Shown here piece after piece: positions 21,843 through 34,061 of a stretch of 64,000 nt of DNA. Origin of the DNA: Elymus sibiricus (lineage: Eukaryota; Streptophyta; Magnoliopsida; Poales; Poaceae); NCBI GenBank assembly GCA_039707655.1, contig CM077666.1, positions 286,057,166-286,121,165 of the forward strand, in the 5' to 3' direction. A model generated the notes under the pieces. It did not search any database and had not been told where the DNA came from. It worked only from the letters and a program-made list of their open reading frames with translations. Within the stretch, counting starts at the first letter, position 1. Each line of letters starts with the position of its first letter. The translations under genes were made by a program, and so were the position numbers.

Positions 21843-22865
21843 ATGAATATCTTCCGGAGGAGTTCCTCGAAGCGGAACGCCAAGGGAGTCCTTGGGGAGT
21901 CCTCGGGCAGTGACCTCAACATTCTGCGTAGGACGGAGGTCCGGCTATGCGAATGGCCGCACAATGCCTTCATGAACGAAGCCGGATTCTACCAAGAGTT
22001 TGAGCAATTCGTTGCAAATGCCGGACTGACCGACTTCCTCGCAGATGAGTGTGACCAGCACCACATCCTTACAAATTCCTTTGTGCAAAATTTTCATTTT
22101 CTGAGTAGGCTTGACCCCCCTGAGGTGCGCTCTGATTTATATGCTGAACATTATCAGATACCTCTGGCTGAATTTTGTGAGATATGTTTGATTCCTTTTG
22201 ATGGGGAAATTAGAGAGCCTCGCCCGGAGGAGTTTGAGGGTTTTCTCCACACTTTAACGGTGGGAGAGACAAGGGGCGTGTCGAAAGCCCGAGCCACTAG
22301 CTTGCAATTTCCCTCTGTTCACTACTTTGCTTTATTCTTAGGGAAATGCTTGATTGCTAGGGAGCAAGGTAGTGCGCTAGCTGCACCTGACTTTGCCATT
22401 TTACGCCGCGCATTGCATAATGATAACACTTATAACTTGGGAGCCATCATTGCACGCCGCCTGCACACTAATAGAACTAGGGGTAAAATTCATGGTGGTA
22501 TTTATGCTACTCGCTTAGCGAGACGTTTTAATGTTAACATACGCCCTCATGATTGTTTGTTGCCCAGAGTTTACTTAGATCACCAGTCCATGAGGGACCA
22601 CCACTTTCTTGATGCTCCTGAGCCTCCTCACAACATTCGTTATAACCTGGTTTTTAGTGAGGATACTCGTGATATTATTCTGTTGCCTGCACCTGCTTTG
22701 TTTGATTCTCATGCCAGGAATGGATATACCGTGATGCCACCAGACATCATTGCTTACCGGAACGCGTTGGCAGCGGCAGAGGAGGAGGCCCAGGATTGGG
22801 ACGCTGGGGTGCCGCCGCCTCAGGACTTTCACATGGGACCGGATGGCTACTACGGATGGCCGTAG
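21843..22865 (+). CDS. Athila-type ORF of unknown function carried by the gypsy element
   Basis: An intact 340-codon frame from the ATG at 21843-21845 (MNIFRRSSSKRNAKG) to the TAG at 22863-22865. An open extension to 21807 lacks an ATG. The N-terminus is basic. The body contains GFYQEFEQFVANAGL, FVQNFHFLSRLDPPE, IPLAEFCEICLIPFDGE, FPSVHYFALFLGKCLIARE and LGAIIARRLHTNR. This resembles the plant 'retrotransposon ORF-1 / putative plant transposon protein' family found downstream of pol in Athila elements, sometimes called env-like. No signal peptide or membrane segment is visible, so the env label is not supported. It is the only unbroken ORF in this element, which has lost pol; that could mean it is newer, selected or just lucky. 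The C-terminus is acidic and then Gly/Tyr/Pro-rich. Confidence 0.7.
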   Translation: MNIFRRSSSKRNAKGVLGESSGSDLNILRRTEVRLCEWPHNAFMNEAGFYQEFEQFVANAGLTDFLADECDQHHILTNSFVQNFHFLSRLDPPEVRSDLYAEHYQIPLAEFCEICLIPFDGEIREPRPEEFEGFLHTLTVGETRGVSKARATSLQFPSVHYFALFLGKCLIAREQGSALAAPDFAILRRALHNDNTYNLGAIIARRLHTNRTRGKIHGGIYATRLARRFNVNIRPHDCLLPRVYLDHQSMRDHHFLDAPEPPHNIRYNLVFSEDTRDIILLPAPALFDSHARNGYTVMPPDIIAYRNALAAAEEEAQDWDAGVPPPQDFHMGPDGYYGWP

Positions 22866-22885
22866 ACCAAGCTAGGCAAAAGCCT

Positions 22886-22899
22886 AAGCTTGGGGGAGT
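22886..22899 (+). other. Internal polypurine-tract copy
   Basis: aagcttgggggagt is identical to the tract that abuts the 3' LTR at 24983-24996. It lies 20 bp after the Athila-type ORF stop. Confidence 0.7.
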
Positions 22900-24982
22900 A
22901 CGTATCTCTCACCGACATTACATTCATGCTCATACATTTCATTCCAGTTGTCGGTGTTCATACTTTTTCATTGTATAATCCATGCTAGTTTTATTTTGTC
23001 GTTTTCTTCTAGTGTGTTCAAAAAACTTGAGAAAATCCAAAAACATTTCTCGCTTCTTTTCGGTTTTTCTTTCCAGTTTAATTAGTTGTAGTTCCGTAGT
23101 AGTAAAAGAAAACCCAAAAAGATTTCCCGTTTCTTCTTTTACTTGTTGGGAGCTTTCCCGTGTAAATAGTTTTTTCTCGTTTTTCGTTTTTCTTCTTTAT
23201 TTCGTTTTCTTTAGAAAGACTAAAAACTCCAAAAATATTTCAGTGTGTTTTTCTGAAATTGTTTTCTTTTGTTGAGTCATTGTAAGGAGAAGACCATGAT
23301 GAAAATGTTGAGTGGCTCCCATATGCATTGTTGTTGATCTAACAAAGAGCCCATTTTACCTTGTCTTCTCCTTTGAATAAAATGCTTGTAGATTCCAGCT
23401 TAGTCCACGGCACTCTTGCACTATTATTATTTTTATATCATTCGGTCGTGCAAGTGAAAGGCAATAATGACGATGATTCGATGAAGTGACTGTGGCAAGG
23501 AAAAGCGGGTATGAACTCAACTTGTTCTTTGTTTTTGTAAATATGTTTAACTCAGTATCCATGATTCAGCATGTTATGATTAAACATGTTTATGATGACA
23601 ATTAGAGATTATAGTTGCTCATGCCATGCTTAAGTAGCTAGGAGTGGATAATGATTTATCTTGAGTGTCAACATGCATTAAAATGATTGTGATGTAGTAT
23701 GATCATATGGTATCCTCCTCTGAATGTTTCAAGTGGCTTGACTTGGCACATGTTCACGCATGTAGTTGATTCAAAACCAACATAGCCTTCACGATATTTA
23801 TGTTCATGGTGTTTATATCCTACTCATGCTAGTATTCAATGTTGATTATTCATAATGCATGATTATGACCGTTTTCGCTCTCTAGCTGGTCGCTTGTCAA
23901 CCTATTTGCTAGCCTTCACCTGTACTAAGCGGGAATGCTGCTTGTGCATCAAAACCCTTAAACCAAAGTTATTCCAGATGATTCCACTATATCTACCTAC
24001 ATGCGGCATTACTCTGCCGTTCTAAGTAAATTTGCATGTGCCACCTCTAAATATTCAAATGAACATCTGTTTTGTGTGCCCGTACCGCTCATGGAGCGAC
24101 AGGAGGCGGTCAGTATCTTCCATGCTAAGCGGGTTATTCTCATGATGAGTGTTGATTCACTTGTCCTTGCACGAGAGGGGCTGGTAATCGGGATGCCCAG
24201 TCCCATTATTAAAATTGCAAAATAATAAAACAAACTCCCCCGGAAAGTTGTTGGTATGGAGGGCACCCGAGGATTCGGCTGGCCATGGCTTGTGATTGTT
24301 GGTGGAGGGGGAGTAAACTTTACTTTACCACTTGGGAACCGCCGCTAATGTGTTTAGCATGGAAGATATTGAAAACTCTCGGTTGTGACGTTGACAGGAA
24401 AGGCATACCTCCCAAAAGTATATCTATCTTTGATTTAAGCTTCGAGCTCTGGCACCTCTGCAAATCCATGCTTCCCTCTGCGAAGGGCCTATCTATTTAA
24501 TTTTATGTTATTTTACTTTTATTGTTGAGTCATCACCTTCTCAAATAAGCACCAGTCCTGAGAGCACTATTGTCATTCTCATGCATTATGAATAGTTAAT
24601 GTTGTGTGCATCATGACTGGATCTCTTCTACCATGAATTACAATGTTTAGTCGCTGCTTGAACTTTGGAGGTGCTCCGCATTTATGTTTTGCGGTCTCAG
24701 AAAGGGCTAGCGAGATACCATGTTGTCATATTATATCATGATCGTTTTGACAAAGTGTTGGCATTTGAAATATCTTATTATTGCTCGCTAGTTGATTATG
24801 CCATTGATATGAGTGAATATAATTTCTAAGAGTTATCATTTGCATGGTTAGTTATAATCGTTGCTGAAAACTTGGGTGCTATTTAAGCATATATATAGAT
24901 ACAAGAACAAAAGAGTTTGTAAAAGTTTTTCTTTATCACTTTCAGTTTGCCAACTGAATTGCTTGAGGACAAGCAATGAGTT
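22900..24982. other. Long 3' non-coding region of the gypsy element
   Basis: About 2.1 kb with no supported ORF. It includes a T-rich stretch with repeated aaaacttgagaaaatccaaa-like phrases (23000-23270). Blocks around 23900-24000 and 24460-24500 recur, in reverse orientation, in the minus-strand gypsy block near 31060-31130 and 30760-30790. The second is a small hairpin, cttccctctgcgaagggcc. Confidence 0.7.
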
Positions 24983-24996
24983 AAGCTTGGGGGAGT
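24983..24996 (+). other. Polypurine tract of the gypsy element
   Basis: aagcttgggggagt immediately precedes the 3' LTR and is the plus-strand priming site. Confidence 0.88.
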
Positions 24997-26403
24997 TGAT
25001 ACGTCTCTGTCGTATCTACTTTTCCAAACACTTTTGCTCTTGTTTTGGACTCTAATTTGCATGATTTGAATGAAACTAACCCGGACTAACGCTGTTTTCA
25101 GCAGAATTGCCATGGTGTTGTTTTTTGTGCAGAAATAAAAGTTCTTGGAATTGGATGAAACTTTTTAGAGATTTTTTATGGAATATATAAAAAATATTGG
25201 AGCCAAAACCTACTGGAGGGGGGCCACCCAGTGCCCACGAGGCACCAAGGCGCGCCACCCCCCCAGGCGCGCCCTGGTACCTCGTGGGGCCCACGTGGCT
25301 CCGCTGACCCTAATTCCAACGCTATAAATTCACAATTCCAGAGAAAAAAATAGGAGAGGAAGTTTTATTGCGTTTCACGATACGGAGCCGCCGCCACCTC
25401 CTGTTCTTCATCGGGAGGCCAGATCTGGAGTCCGTTTGGGGCTCCGGAGAGGGGGATCTTCCGGCATTGTCATCATCAACCATCCTTCATCACCAATTTC
25501 ATGATGCTCACCGCCGGGAGTGAGTAATTCCTTCGTAGGCTTGCTGGACGGTGATGAGTTGGATGAGATTTAACATGTAATCGAGTTAGTTTTGTTAGGG
25601 CTTGATCCCTAGTATCCACTATGTTCTGAGATTGATGTTGCTATGACTTTGCTATGCTTAATGCTTTTCACTAGGGCCCGAGTGCCATGATTCCAGATCT
25701 GAACCCTTTTATGTTTTCATGAATATATTTGTGTTCTTGATCCGATCTTGCAAGTTATATGCACCTGCTATGTGTTATGATCCGCATACCCCAAGGTGAC
25801 AATAATTGGGATTCTTTCCGGTGATTGCCATAGTTTGAGGAGTTCATGTATTCACTATGTGTTAATGCTTTGTTCCGGTTCTCTATTAAAAGGAGGCCTT
25901 AATATCCCTTAGTTTCCTTATGGACCCCGCTGCCACGGGAGGGTAGGACAAAAGATGTCATGCAAGTTCTTATCGCAAGCACGTATGACTATATACGGAA
26001 TACATGCCTACATTACATTGATGAATTGGAGCTAGTTCTGTGTGGCCCTAGGTTATGACTGTTACATGATGAATGGTATCCAACATAATCACTGATCCAA
26101 TGCCTACGAGCCTTTCACATATTGTTCCTTGCTAAGTTACTATTGTTGCCACTGCTGTCACCATTGCTACTACTATTGCTGCTATCGTTATTGCTACTGT
26201 TACTATTATTGCTACTGCTATCAAACTATCATACTACTGATCACTCTGCTGCAGATATTTAGTCTCCAGGTGTGGTTGAATTGACAACTCAACTGCTAAT
26301 ACTTGCAAATATTCTTTGGCTCCCCTTGTGTTGAATCAATAAATTTGGATTGAATACTCTACCCTCGAAAACTGTTGCGATCCCCTATACTTGTGGGTTA
26401 TCA
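24997..26403 (+). repeat. 3' LTR of the non-autonomous gypsy element
   Basis: 1407 bp from tgatacgtctctgtcg to gggttatca, colinear with the 5' LTR. The GC hairpin at 25234-25288 has two differences that keep G-T pairing possible in RNA. A few bases are missing in the ctgctac-type tract. It is followed by the target copy ATGCT. Confidence 0.95.
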
Positions 26404-28443
26404 ATGCTTTAGAGATTGCGACTTTTACACTGAATAGAGCGCCATCAGATCTGTTGAAATGACGCCATGGTATGGTACACCCAACCATGTTATATCTTTT
26501 CTTAACATTTGGAATATGGGGCTTGTGTAAAATATTTACAAACCTATTCCAAATCAGACAAGTGCTACTTTGTAGGTTATCCCAAATTATTGGGAATTAC
26601 TCTATCACTATATCGAGGCAAAAGGTTTTGCCACAATGAACAGTATGATTTTGAAAGAAAATGTTTCTTTCAAAAAGGTGAGTGGGAGGACAGTGCAACT
26701 CGATGAGATAACTGCATCTTGGTCATCAGGTCAAAGGAAAGAAACCTTGGAAGTGATTCCAGAGTTTCCTACTACGACTGATACGGAAGCCTCTACATGA
26801 GATGTATGGACTTCGGTCGAACTTGCAGCTGGACCACGTAGGCAAAACTCGTGCAAACCTCTTAGGTGCGCAAACAAGATATTGTTGCTAGACAACAGTA
26901 TACCTACGATACACAAGGAAGCGTTGATGGGCCCTGACTCCGGAATTGGCTAAATGCCAATACAATCCGAGATAGTTTCCATATAAACAATTCAAGATTA
27001 TATCTTGATAAACCCTTCGAAAGACTTAGAGTCTAACGAATGTTAATGGAACTATAAACTGATACGGATAAAATGTTTTATCCATAAAGCTCGATTTGTT
27101 GCAATAACAAATTCAAGGAATTGACTACGATGAGATTGTCTCACCGTAGCGATGCTTAAAGTCGGTTTGGGTTAAACTAGCAATTAATACATATTTCAAT
27201 CATGAGATATGAAACATGGATGACAAAAGGATTTCCATGAAATGGGAATACAAACTAGGACGTGTATGTGATACAGTCCAAAGTATTTTGTCGATCCAGA
27301 GGATGCTAGTGGGTGTGCAAACTTCAGAGTTCCAGCAATGGACAGAAGAGAGCAAAATGGAGTTGGAATCTTCGTTTTTGATGAAATAGTCAAAAGAGTT
27401 TGATTTCATCAATGGATAGCGAAGATGCTTGTTGTTACAAGAAAGTAAGTGGGAGCATAATAATATTTCTGAAAACTTGTGTGCTAGACACATTGTTGAT
27501 TGGAAATAATACAATTTTTTTGACACGAATTAGGACTTCATTGAAAATTAGTTTTTCGATGAAGTGCTTGGGCTAGGTAGCCTTGATATTAGGCATAATT
27601 ATCTACGGAGATAGAATTGCCTAATAGGACTAAGCCAAAATACATATTGACAAGATGCTAAAACAGTTTAACATTAAAACGCCAAGGAGTGATTCTTGCC
27701 GAAGTCACATGGAAAGAGTTTTTGCAAGACTCAGTGTCCCAAAACACTGATGAGCAAAATACATGATGGATATTCCACACACCTTTGTGTTTGGATTAAT
27801 CATGTATTCCATGGTATGTAAAACAACCAGATATGTCCAATACTCCCAAGTTGTTACGAGTATAGGTACTAAAGTGATCAAAGTACTGATCATGGGACAA
27901 CAGTGAAAAATGTCATTGAGTACTAAAGTAGCACTGATGACATGTTTTCTCGCAAGCGTACATTTTGAAGAGTTCATTGTAAAAGGTTACATCGATACAG
28001 TTTTCATCAATGCTCCATGCGATTTTCAATTTAAGTTAAGGGTTTTGTGTAATACACGATATGGTGGCACGGTAGTTGGAAATTGTTCCAAACAAGTTAC
28101 TGTGGCGAATTCTATAACAAAGGCTAAGTATGTTGACGCTTTGGAAGTGACAAAGAAGATGTTCAATCATATAGTTCATTCATGAACTTAGTATGGTTCC
28201 AAGATGACTTTGGTCAATGGGACACTATTGTAGATAGTTGCTCCATAGCTCAGTCTGAGTAATAAAGGTTCGACCAGTGATTCACATATATACAAAGCCA
28301 AGTCCACACAAAATATGAATTTTGTGAAAGCGTGAAAACACGAGGATATGCAAAGATACACACGGCCCTGAAGTTGTCAGGTCCATTGGACAAAGACTAT
28401 ACCACAAGCGAAGCATATTTTACACCAGTATGCCATAGGTGTA
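26404..28443 (+). pseudogene. Copia integrase end, RT and RNase H relics
   Basis: The copia coding sequence resumes right after the gypsy target copy. 26410-26710 has ATFTLNRAPS-like and KSDKCYFVGYP text (integrase C-terminal region). 27060-27450 has eroded RT blocks (a KARFVA-like start, TVAMLK-like text). 27960-28190 has an RNase H part with GYIDTVF, GGTVVGNCSKQ and TKAKYVDALE, matching the copia GYxDA, SWKSxKQ and TxAEYxA pattern. Many stops and frameshifts are present. Text near 28300-28440 corresponds to the untranslated end of Angela-like elements, so the 3' LTR should have begun soon after 28443. Confidence 0.82.
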
Positions 28444-30132
28444 TGATGTCTACTACACAACTTATTCTTGTAGACTCGTGTTGGGCCTCCAAGCGCAGAG
28501 TTTTGTAGGACAGTAGCAATTTTCCCTCAAGTGGATGACCTAAGGTTTATCAATCCGTGGGAGGCGTAGGATGAAGATAGTCTCTCTCAAACAACCCTGC
28601 AACCAAATACAAGAAATCTCTTGTGTCCCCAACACACCCAATACAATGGTAAATTGTATAGGTGCACTAGTTCGGCAAAGAGATGGTGATACAAGTGTAG
28701 TATGGATAGTAGATATAGGTTTTTGTAATCTGAAAATAAAAAACAGCAAGGTAGCAAGTGATAAAACGGAGCACAAACGGTATTGCAATGCTTAGAAACA
28801 AGGCCTAGGGTTCATACTTTCACTAGTGCAATCTCTCAACAATGCTAACATAATTGGATCATATAAGAATCCCTCAACATGCGACAAAGAATCACTCCAA
28901 AGTTCCTATTAGCAGAGAACATAAGATATAAATTGTTGTAGGGTATGAAACCACCTCAAAGTTATCCTTTACGATCAATCTATTGAGCCATCCCTATAAG
29001 TGTCACGAACAACCCTAGAGTTCATACTAAAATAACACCATATGATACGCATCAACCAACTCTAATGTCACCTAGATACTCCAATGTCACCACAAGTATC
29101 CGTGAGTTGATTATTCGATATGCATCAAACAACCTCAGATCATAATATTCAATCCACACAAGGAACTTCAAAGAGTGCCCCAAGATTTCTACTGGAGAAA
29201 GTAGGATGAAAATGTGCATCAACCCCTATGCATAGATTACCCCAATGTCACCTCGGGAATCCGCGAGTTGAGTGCCAAAACATACATCAAGTGAATCAAT
29301 ATAATACCCCATTGTCACCACGGGTATTCATATGCAAGACATACATCAAGTGTTCTCAAATCCATAAAAGTATTCAATCCGATAATGGTGAAACCTCAAA
29401 GGTAAAAACTCAATTCATCACAACAAGATAGAGAGGGGAAAACACCATATGATCCAACTATATTAACAAAGCTCGCGGTACATCAAGATCATGCCAAATC
29501 AAGAACACGAGAGAGAGAGAGAGAGATCAAACACATAGCTACTAGTACATACCCTCAGCCCCGAGGGTGAACTACTCCCTTCTCGTCATGGAGATTGCCG
29601 AGATGATGAAGATGGCCTCCGGTGATGATTCCCCCCTCCGGCAGGGTGCTAGAAAAGGGTTGTAGATGAGATCGTGGAGGTACAGAGGCTTGCAGCGGCG
29701 TAAAAACTCATCTAGGTTAACTTTCGGGGGTTTATGAATATATATGATTTTTTTCAGCGTTGGAATCACGCGAAGAGGGGCCACAGTGGGCCCACGAGGC
29801 AGCAGGGCGCGCCTGGGGGGGGGGGGGCAGGCGTGCCCAGGTGGCTCGTGGGGCTCCTGTGGCTCTTCTGCTGCTCCTACGAAGCTTCCTGGGTCTGTTT
29901 CCTTCCAGAAAAAATCGTCAAAAAGTTTCGCTGCATTTGGACTTTGTTTGATATGGATTTTCTGGAAATCCAAAAACAAGCAGAAAACAGCAACTGGCAT
30001 TGGGCACTAGGTCAATATGTTAGTCCATAAAAATCATATAAAAGCCATATAAAAGTGCACCAAAATCATACAAAACTATAATAAACATGGCATGAATACT
30101 TCATAAATTATAGATACATTGGAGACGTATCA
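28444..30132 (-). repeat. LTR of a minus-strand gypsy element (LTR A)
   Basis: 1689 bp; in minus orientation it runs from tgatacgtctccaatgtatc (ending plus position 30132) to gtagtagacatca. A polypurine tract lies beside its start in the interior (plus 30133-30146, catccccaagctt), so it is the 3' LTR of an element running leftward. It holds a GC hairpin (about 29789-29853, with a poly-G run in the loop) and a GA microsatellite at 29508-29526. It is clearly a different family from the LTR at 35158-36723. Confidence 0.85.
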
Positions 30133-31735
30133 GCATCCCCAAGCTTAATTCCTGCTCGTCCTCGAGTAGGTAAATGATAAAAGAAATAATTTATGAAGTG
30201 TGAATGCTAGCATAGTGCATAAGTTTGATCAATGATAATTTGAATCACTTTTTCTAGCATCAATATATATCATAATCAGTAGCTCATCTCATAAAACTTC
30301 TCATGATCAAGTAGCAAGCTATTCACATGTTTAAAGTATAGGCCATAAACTTTCTTGAAAACTAACAAACTATGTTCTCAGTCATCAAACAATTGCACTT
30401 CATCTTATTTTCAGGAAGGGTCTACGTAAGAGCTTTGATCTAGCAAATTCCACATACTCAACTATCATTTAGTCTTCCATGATTGCTGACACTCAAAGCA
30501 TATTTTTAGAACAAACCGTTTCAGTCAAACACATAGGAAGATAGGGGCTTAATGTTTTGCCTCCCAACTTATTTATCTCATGGATAATGTCAACAATAAT
30601 AACTCATGATCACCTATATTCAACTGGATATATGTGCCTGGATCATTCCCTACCACAAGATGCTTGGCAACTAGAGAATAATTGAGGTTGAAACGAGATG
30701 AAATAATATTGACTCTTGCATAAAAGTAAATACATAAAAGTAAATGCATAAAAGTAAAAGATAGGCCCTTCGCGGAGGGAAGCAGAGGTTGTCATGCGCT
30801 TTTTATTTTTGGATGTCAAGCCCTTAATGCAAAGGAACATCACGTTATATTGCCCCTTGTGATAGGAACCTTTATTATGCGGTCCGTCACTTTTATTTCT
30901 TTACCATCACAAGTTCGTACAACGCTTATTTTCCCTTGCAATAAAAGATCATACATTTTTAGGAGCAATTTTTATTGCTTTTTGCACCGATGACAACTTA
31001 CTTGAAGGATCTTATTCAATCCATAGGTAGATATGGTGGACACTCATGGCAAGAAACTGGGTTTAAGGGTTTTTGGATGCACAAGTAGTATCTCTACTTA
31101 GTACGAATTTTTGGCTAGCAAAAGATCCTAAGCAAGCACCACATGTTAGAGGATCCATGACAATATAACTTCTATGTGAATATAAACAAACATAACTCAT
31201 TACGTTGTCTTCCTTGTCCAACGTCAACTACTTGATCAAGCTTGAAAATAATTAATGGGGGCTCACAATCATAGAAGATGTCCAAGATAGTATATTTATA
31301 TGTGAAATTTCTCTTCCTTCAAAATTCTTTCATGAATTGTTCAAGTGACCAATGCTATGTTTTTTAACTTTCAATAAATTTTACCACTTATACTTCTTGT
31401 ATGTGAAGTCACTACTCCCCATGGGACAAGCATATGAAGCATATAAATTTCAAATTTATGATATTCAATTCATTTCAACAATTTACTCATAGGATATAAG
31501 TGAAGCACAAGAGTAAATGACAAACTACTCCAAAAAGATATAAGTGAAGACCAAATGAGTAGTTAAGTAAATAGGTAGCTATGTGACTCTCTCTCATTTA
31601 AAAAAATTCAGATCTTAAGTATTTTATTCAAACAGCAAAGAAAACAAAATAAAATGACATTCCAAGGATAGCACATATCATGTGAAGAAGCAAAAACTTA
31701 GGCTCAACCAAAACTGACCGATAGTTGTTGATGAA

Positions 31736-34000
31736 GAAAGGTGGGATGCCAACCGGGGCATCCCCAAGCTTAGTTGATTGAGACTTCTTGGAATGTTATC
31801 TTGGGGTGCCTTGGGCATCCCCAAGCTTGAGCTCTTGTGTCTCCTTAATTCCTCTCATATCATGGCTTCTCCTAAATCTTAAAAACTTCATCCACATAAA
31901 ACTCAACAAGAACTCGTGAGATAAGTTAGTATAAATCAACTCAAAACCTTAACATTCTCTACTGTAACAAATCACAAAAAATTATAATTAAACATTGCAT
32001 ACTAAATGAATCTGCATATTTAATACTCCTATCCTCAAATAGAAACATTAAACAAGCAAACATATGCAAACAATGCAACTATAACCGCAATCTTCCAAAA
32101 CAGAACAGTCTGTAAAGAGTGAATAAGAATTCATACTTCCCTAACTCCAAAAATTCTGAAAAATTACCATGTGACAGAGAACTCATGCATTCTTACTGTG
32201 TAAAAATTTCAGATTTTTATCATGTTCTTACTATTCAGGAATATTCTGGACATAACAGAAAACTTTCTGTTTTCAAACAGCAACACATGAACTTGCAAAC
32301 TGAGCATGGTAAAGGCTATTATTGGCATTTTATTGAACTAAAAGATACAAAACATGATTATTGATAGCAGTAAGAAAATCTCAACAAAATAAAATGACGC
32401 TCCAAGCAAAACTCAGATTATGTGACGAATAAAAATATAGCTCCGAGTGAGGTTACCGATAGTGTTGAAGACGAAAGAGGGGATGCCTTCCGGGGCATCC
32501 CCAAGCTTAGTTGCTTGGGTCTTCCTTTAGTATTACCTTGGGGTGCCTTGGGAATCCCCAAGCTTAGGGTCTTTCCACTCCTTATTCTCCTCATATCGAT
32601 ATCTCACCCAAAACTTGAAAACTTCAATCACACAAAACTTAACGGAACTTCGTGAGATAGGTTAGTATGATAAAAATAAATCATCCACTTAGGTACTGTC
32701 AAGACAAGATTCATAATTGTTATCACATAATTACTACTGTATTCTATCATTTCCACAATTTATATTACTCAATATAAGCTATGGAAACACTAAAACAAGC
32801 AAACTATGCACCAAAAACAGAATCTGTCAAAAACAGAACAACGTGTAGTAAGCGATTTAAAAACCATACTTCTGTACCTCCAAAAATCTGCCAACGTGTA
32901 GTAAGCAACATATGCAAGCAATGCAACTATAACCGAAATCTGCCAAAACAGTACAGTCTGTAAAAGGGGAATAAGAATCCATACTTCCCTAACTCCAAAA
33001 ATTCTGAAAAATTACCACGTGACAGAGAACTCATGCATTCTTACTGTGTAAAAATTTCAATTTTTTTATCATATCCTGACTATTCAGGAATATTCTGAAC
33101 ATAACAGAAAACTTTCTGTTTTCAAACAGCAACACATAAACTTGCAAACTGAGCATGGTAAAGGCTATAATTGGCATTTTATTGAACTAAAAGATACAAA
33201 ACATGATTATTGATAACAGCAAGAAAATCTAAACAAAATAAAAATGACGCTCCAAGCAAAACTCATATTATTTGACGAATAAAAATATAGCTCCAAGTAA
33301 GGTTACCGATAATGTTGAAGACGAAAGAGTGTATGCCTTCCGGGGCATCCCCAAGCTTAGACGCTTGAGTCTTCCTTGAATATTACCTTGGGGTACCTTG
33401 GGCATCCCCAAGCTTAGGCTCTTGCCACTCCTTATTCCTTCATCCATCGTGATCTCACCCAAAACTTGAAAACTTCAATCACACAAAACTCAACAAAACC
33501 TTCGTGAGATCCGTTAGTATAACAAAACAAATCACTACTTTAAGTACGGTTGCAAATCCATTCATATTTTATTTTTTCATTATACCTACTGTATTCTAAC
33601 TTCTCCATGGCTTATACCCCCTGATACAATCCATAGTTTCATCAAAACAAGCAAGCAATGCATCAAAAACAAAATCTGTCAAAAACAGAACAGTCTGTAG
33701 TAATCTATTTAAAAGCTATAATTCTGTAACTCCAAAAATTATGAAAAATTAGTAAAACGTGGGAAATTCATATACCAATACTGTGTAAATATTTCAAAAT
33801 TTTCTGACGCTCCAGTACAGAACCAAAATTCCAGCACTGGACGCAAAACTTTCTGTTTTCCAAACAGCATCAATTATTCTATCTTCCAAATCATCCTAAA
33901 GGCTTTACTTGGCTCAAACACTAACTAAAAACACAAAAACACAATCATAACAGTAGCATAATTGTGTAAACATAGAAAAACAGAAATGATAACTATTGGG
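31736..34000 (-). repeat. Tandem array of 0.7-0.85 kb units with paired polypurine-like motifs
   Basis: Three related units (starting near 31736, 32455 and 33309) each carry two copies of a ggcatccccaagctta-type motif about 55 bp apart. On the minus strand these read taagcttggggatgcc, matching the polypurine tract beside LTR A. Each unit continues with aaaactcaacaag-like and aaaacagaacagtctgta-like phrases, and the middle unit has an extra internal duplication. A single unit recurs at 54250-54950. Confidence 0.8.
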
Positions 34001-34061
34001 TTGTCTCCCAACAAGCTCTTCCTTTATAGCCATTAAGATAGGCTTGAGATTTCAATGATGC

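Larger units (their letters stand above)
16822..26403 (+). mobile_element. Complete non-autonomous Ty3-gypsy element (Athila-like), 9.6 kb
   Basis: It has two LTRs (1413 and 1407 bp), a tRNA-Asp primer site, a polypurine tract directly before the 3' LTR and a perfect 5-bp target duplication, ATGCT, at 16817-16821 and 26404-26408. By eye the LTRs differ at about 25 positions, mostly transitions, suggesting an insertion under roughly one million years old at commonly used grass rates. Inside are gag and protease relics and one intact 340-codon ORF, but no RT, RNase H or integrase motif in any frame that I can see. It therefore needed enzymes from a partner element. It sits in the copia integrase region. 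Confidence 0.95.

Noticed and set aside
22575..22832. Minus-strand ORF opposite the Athila-type ORF
   Set aside because: Shadow of the plus-strand frame; no start context or domain.
21843..22865. Calling the Athila-type ORF an envelope protein
   Set aside because: No signal peptide, membrane span or fusion-like segment is visible.
31736..34000. Possible CRISPR-like repeat array
   Set aside because: Units are hundreds of bases, diverged and part of an LTR element in a plant genome; there are no regular spacers.
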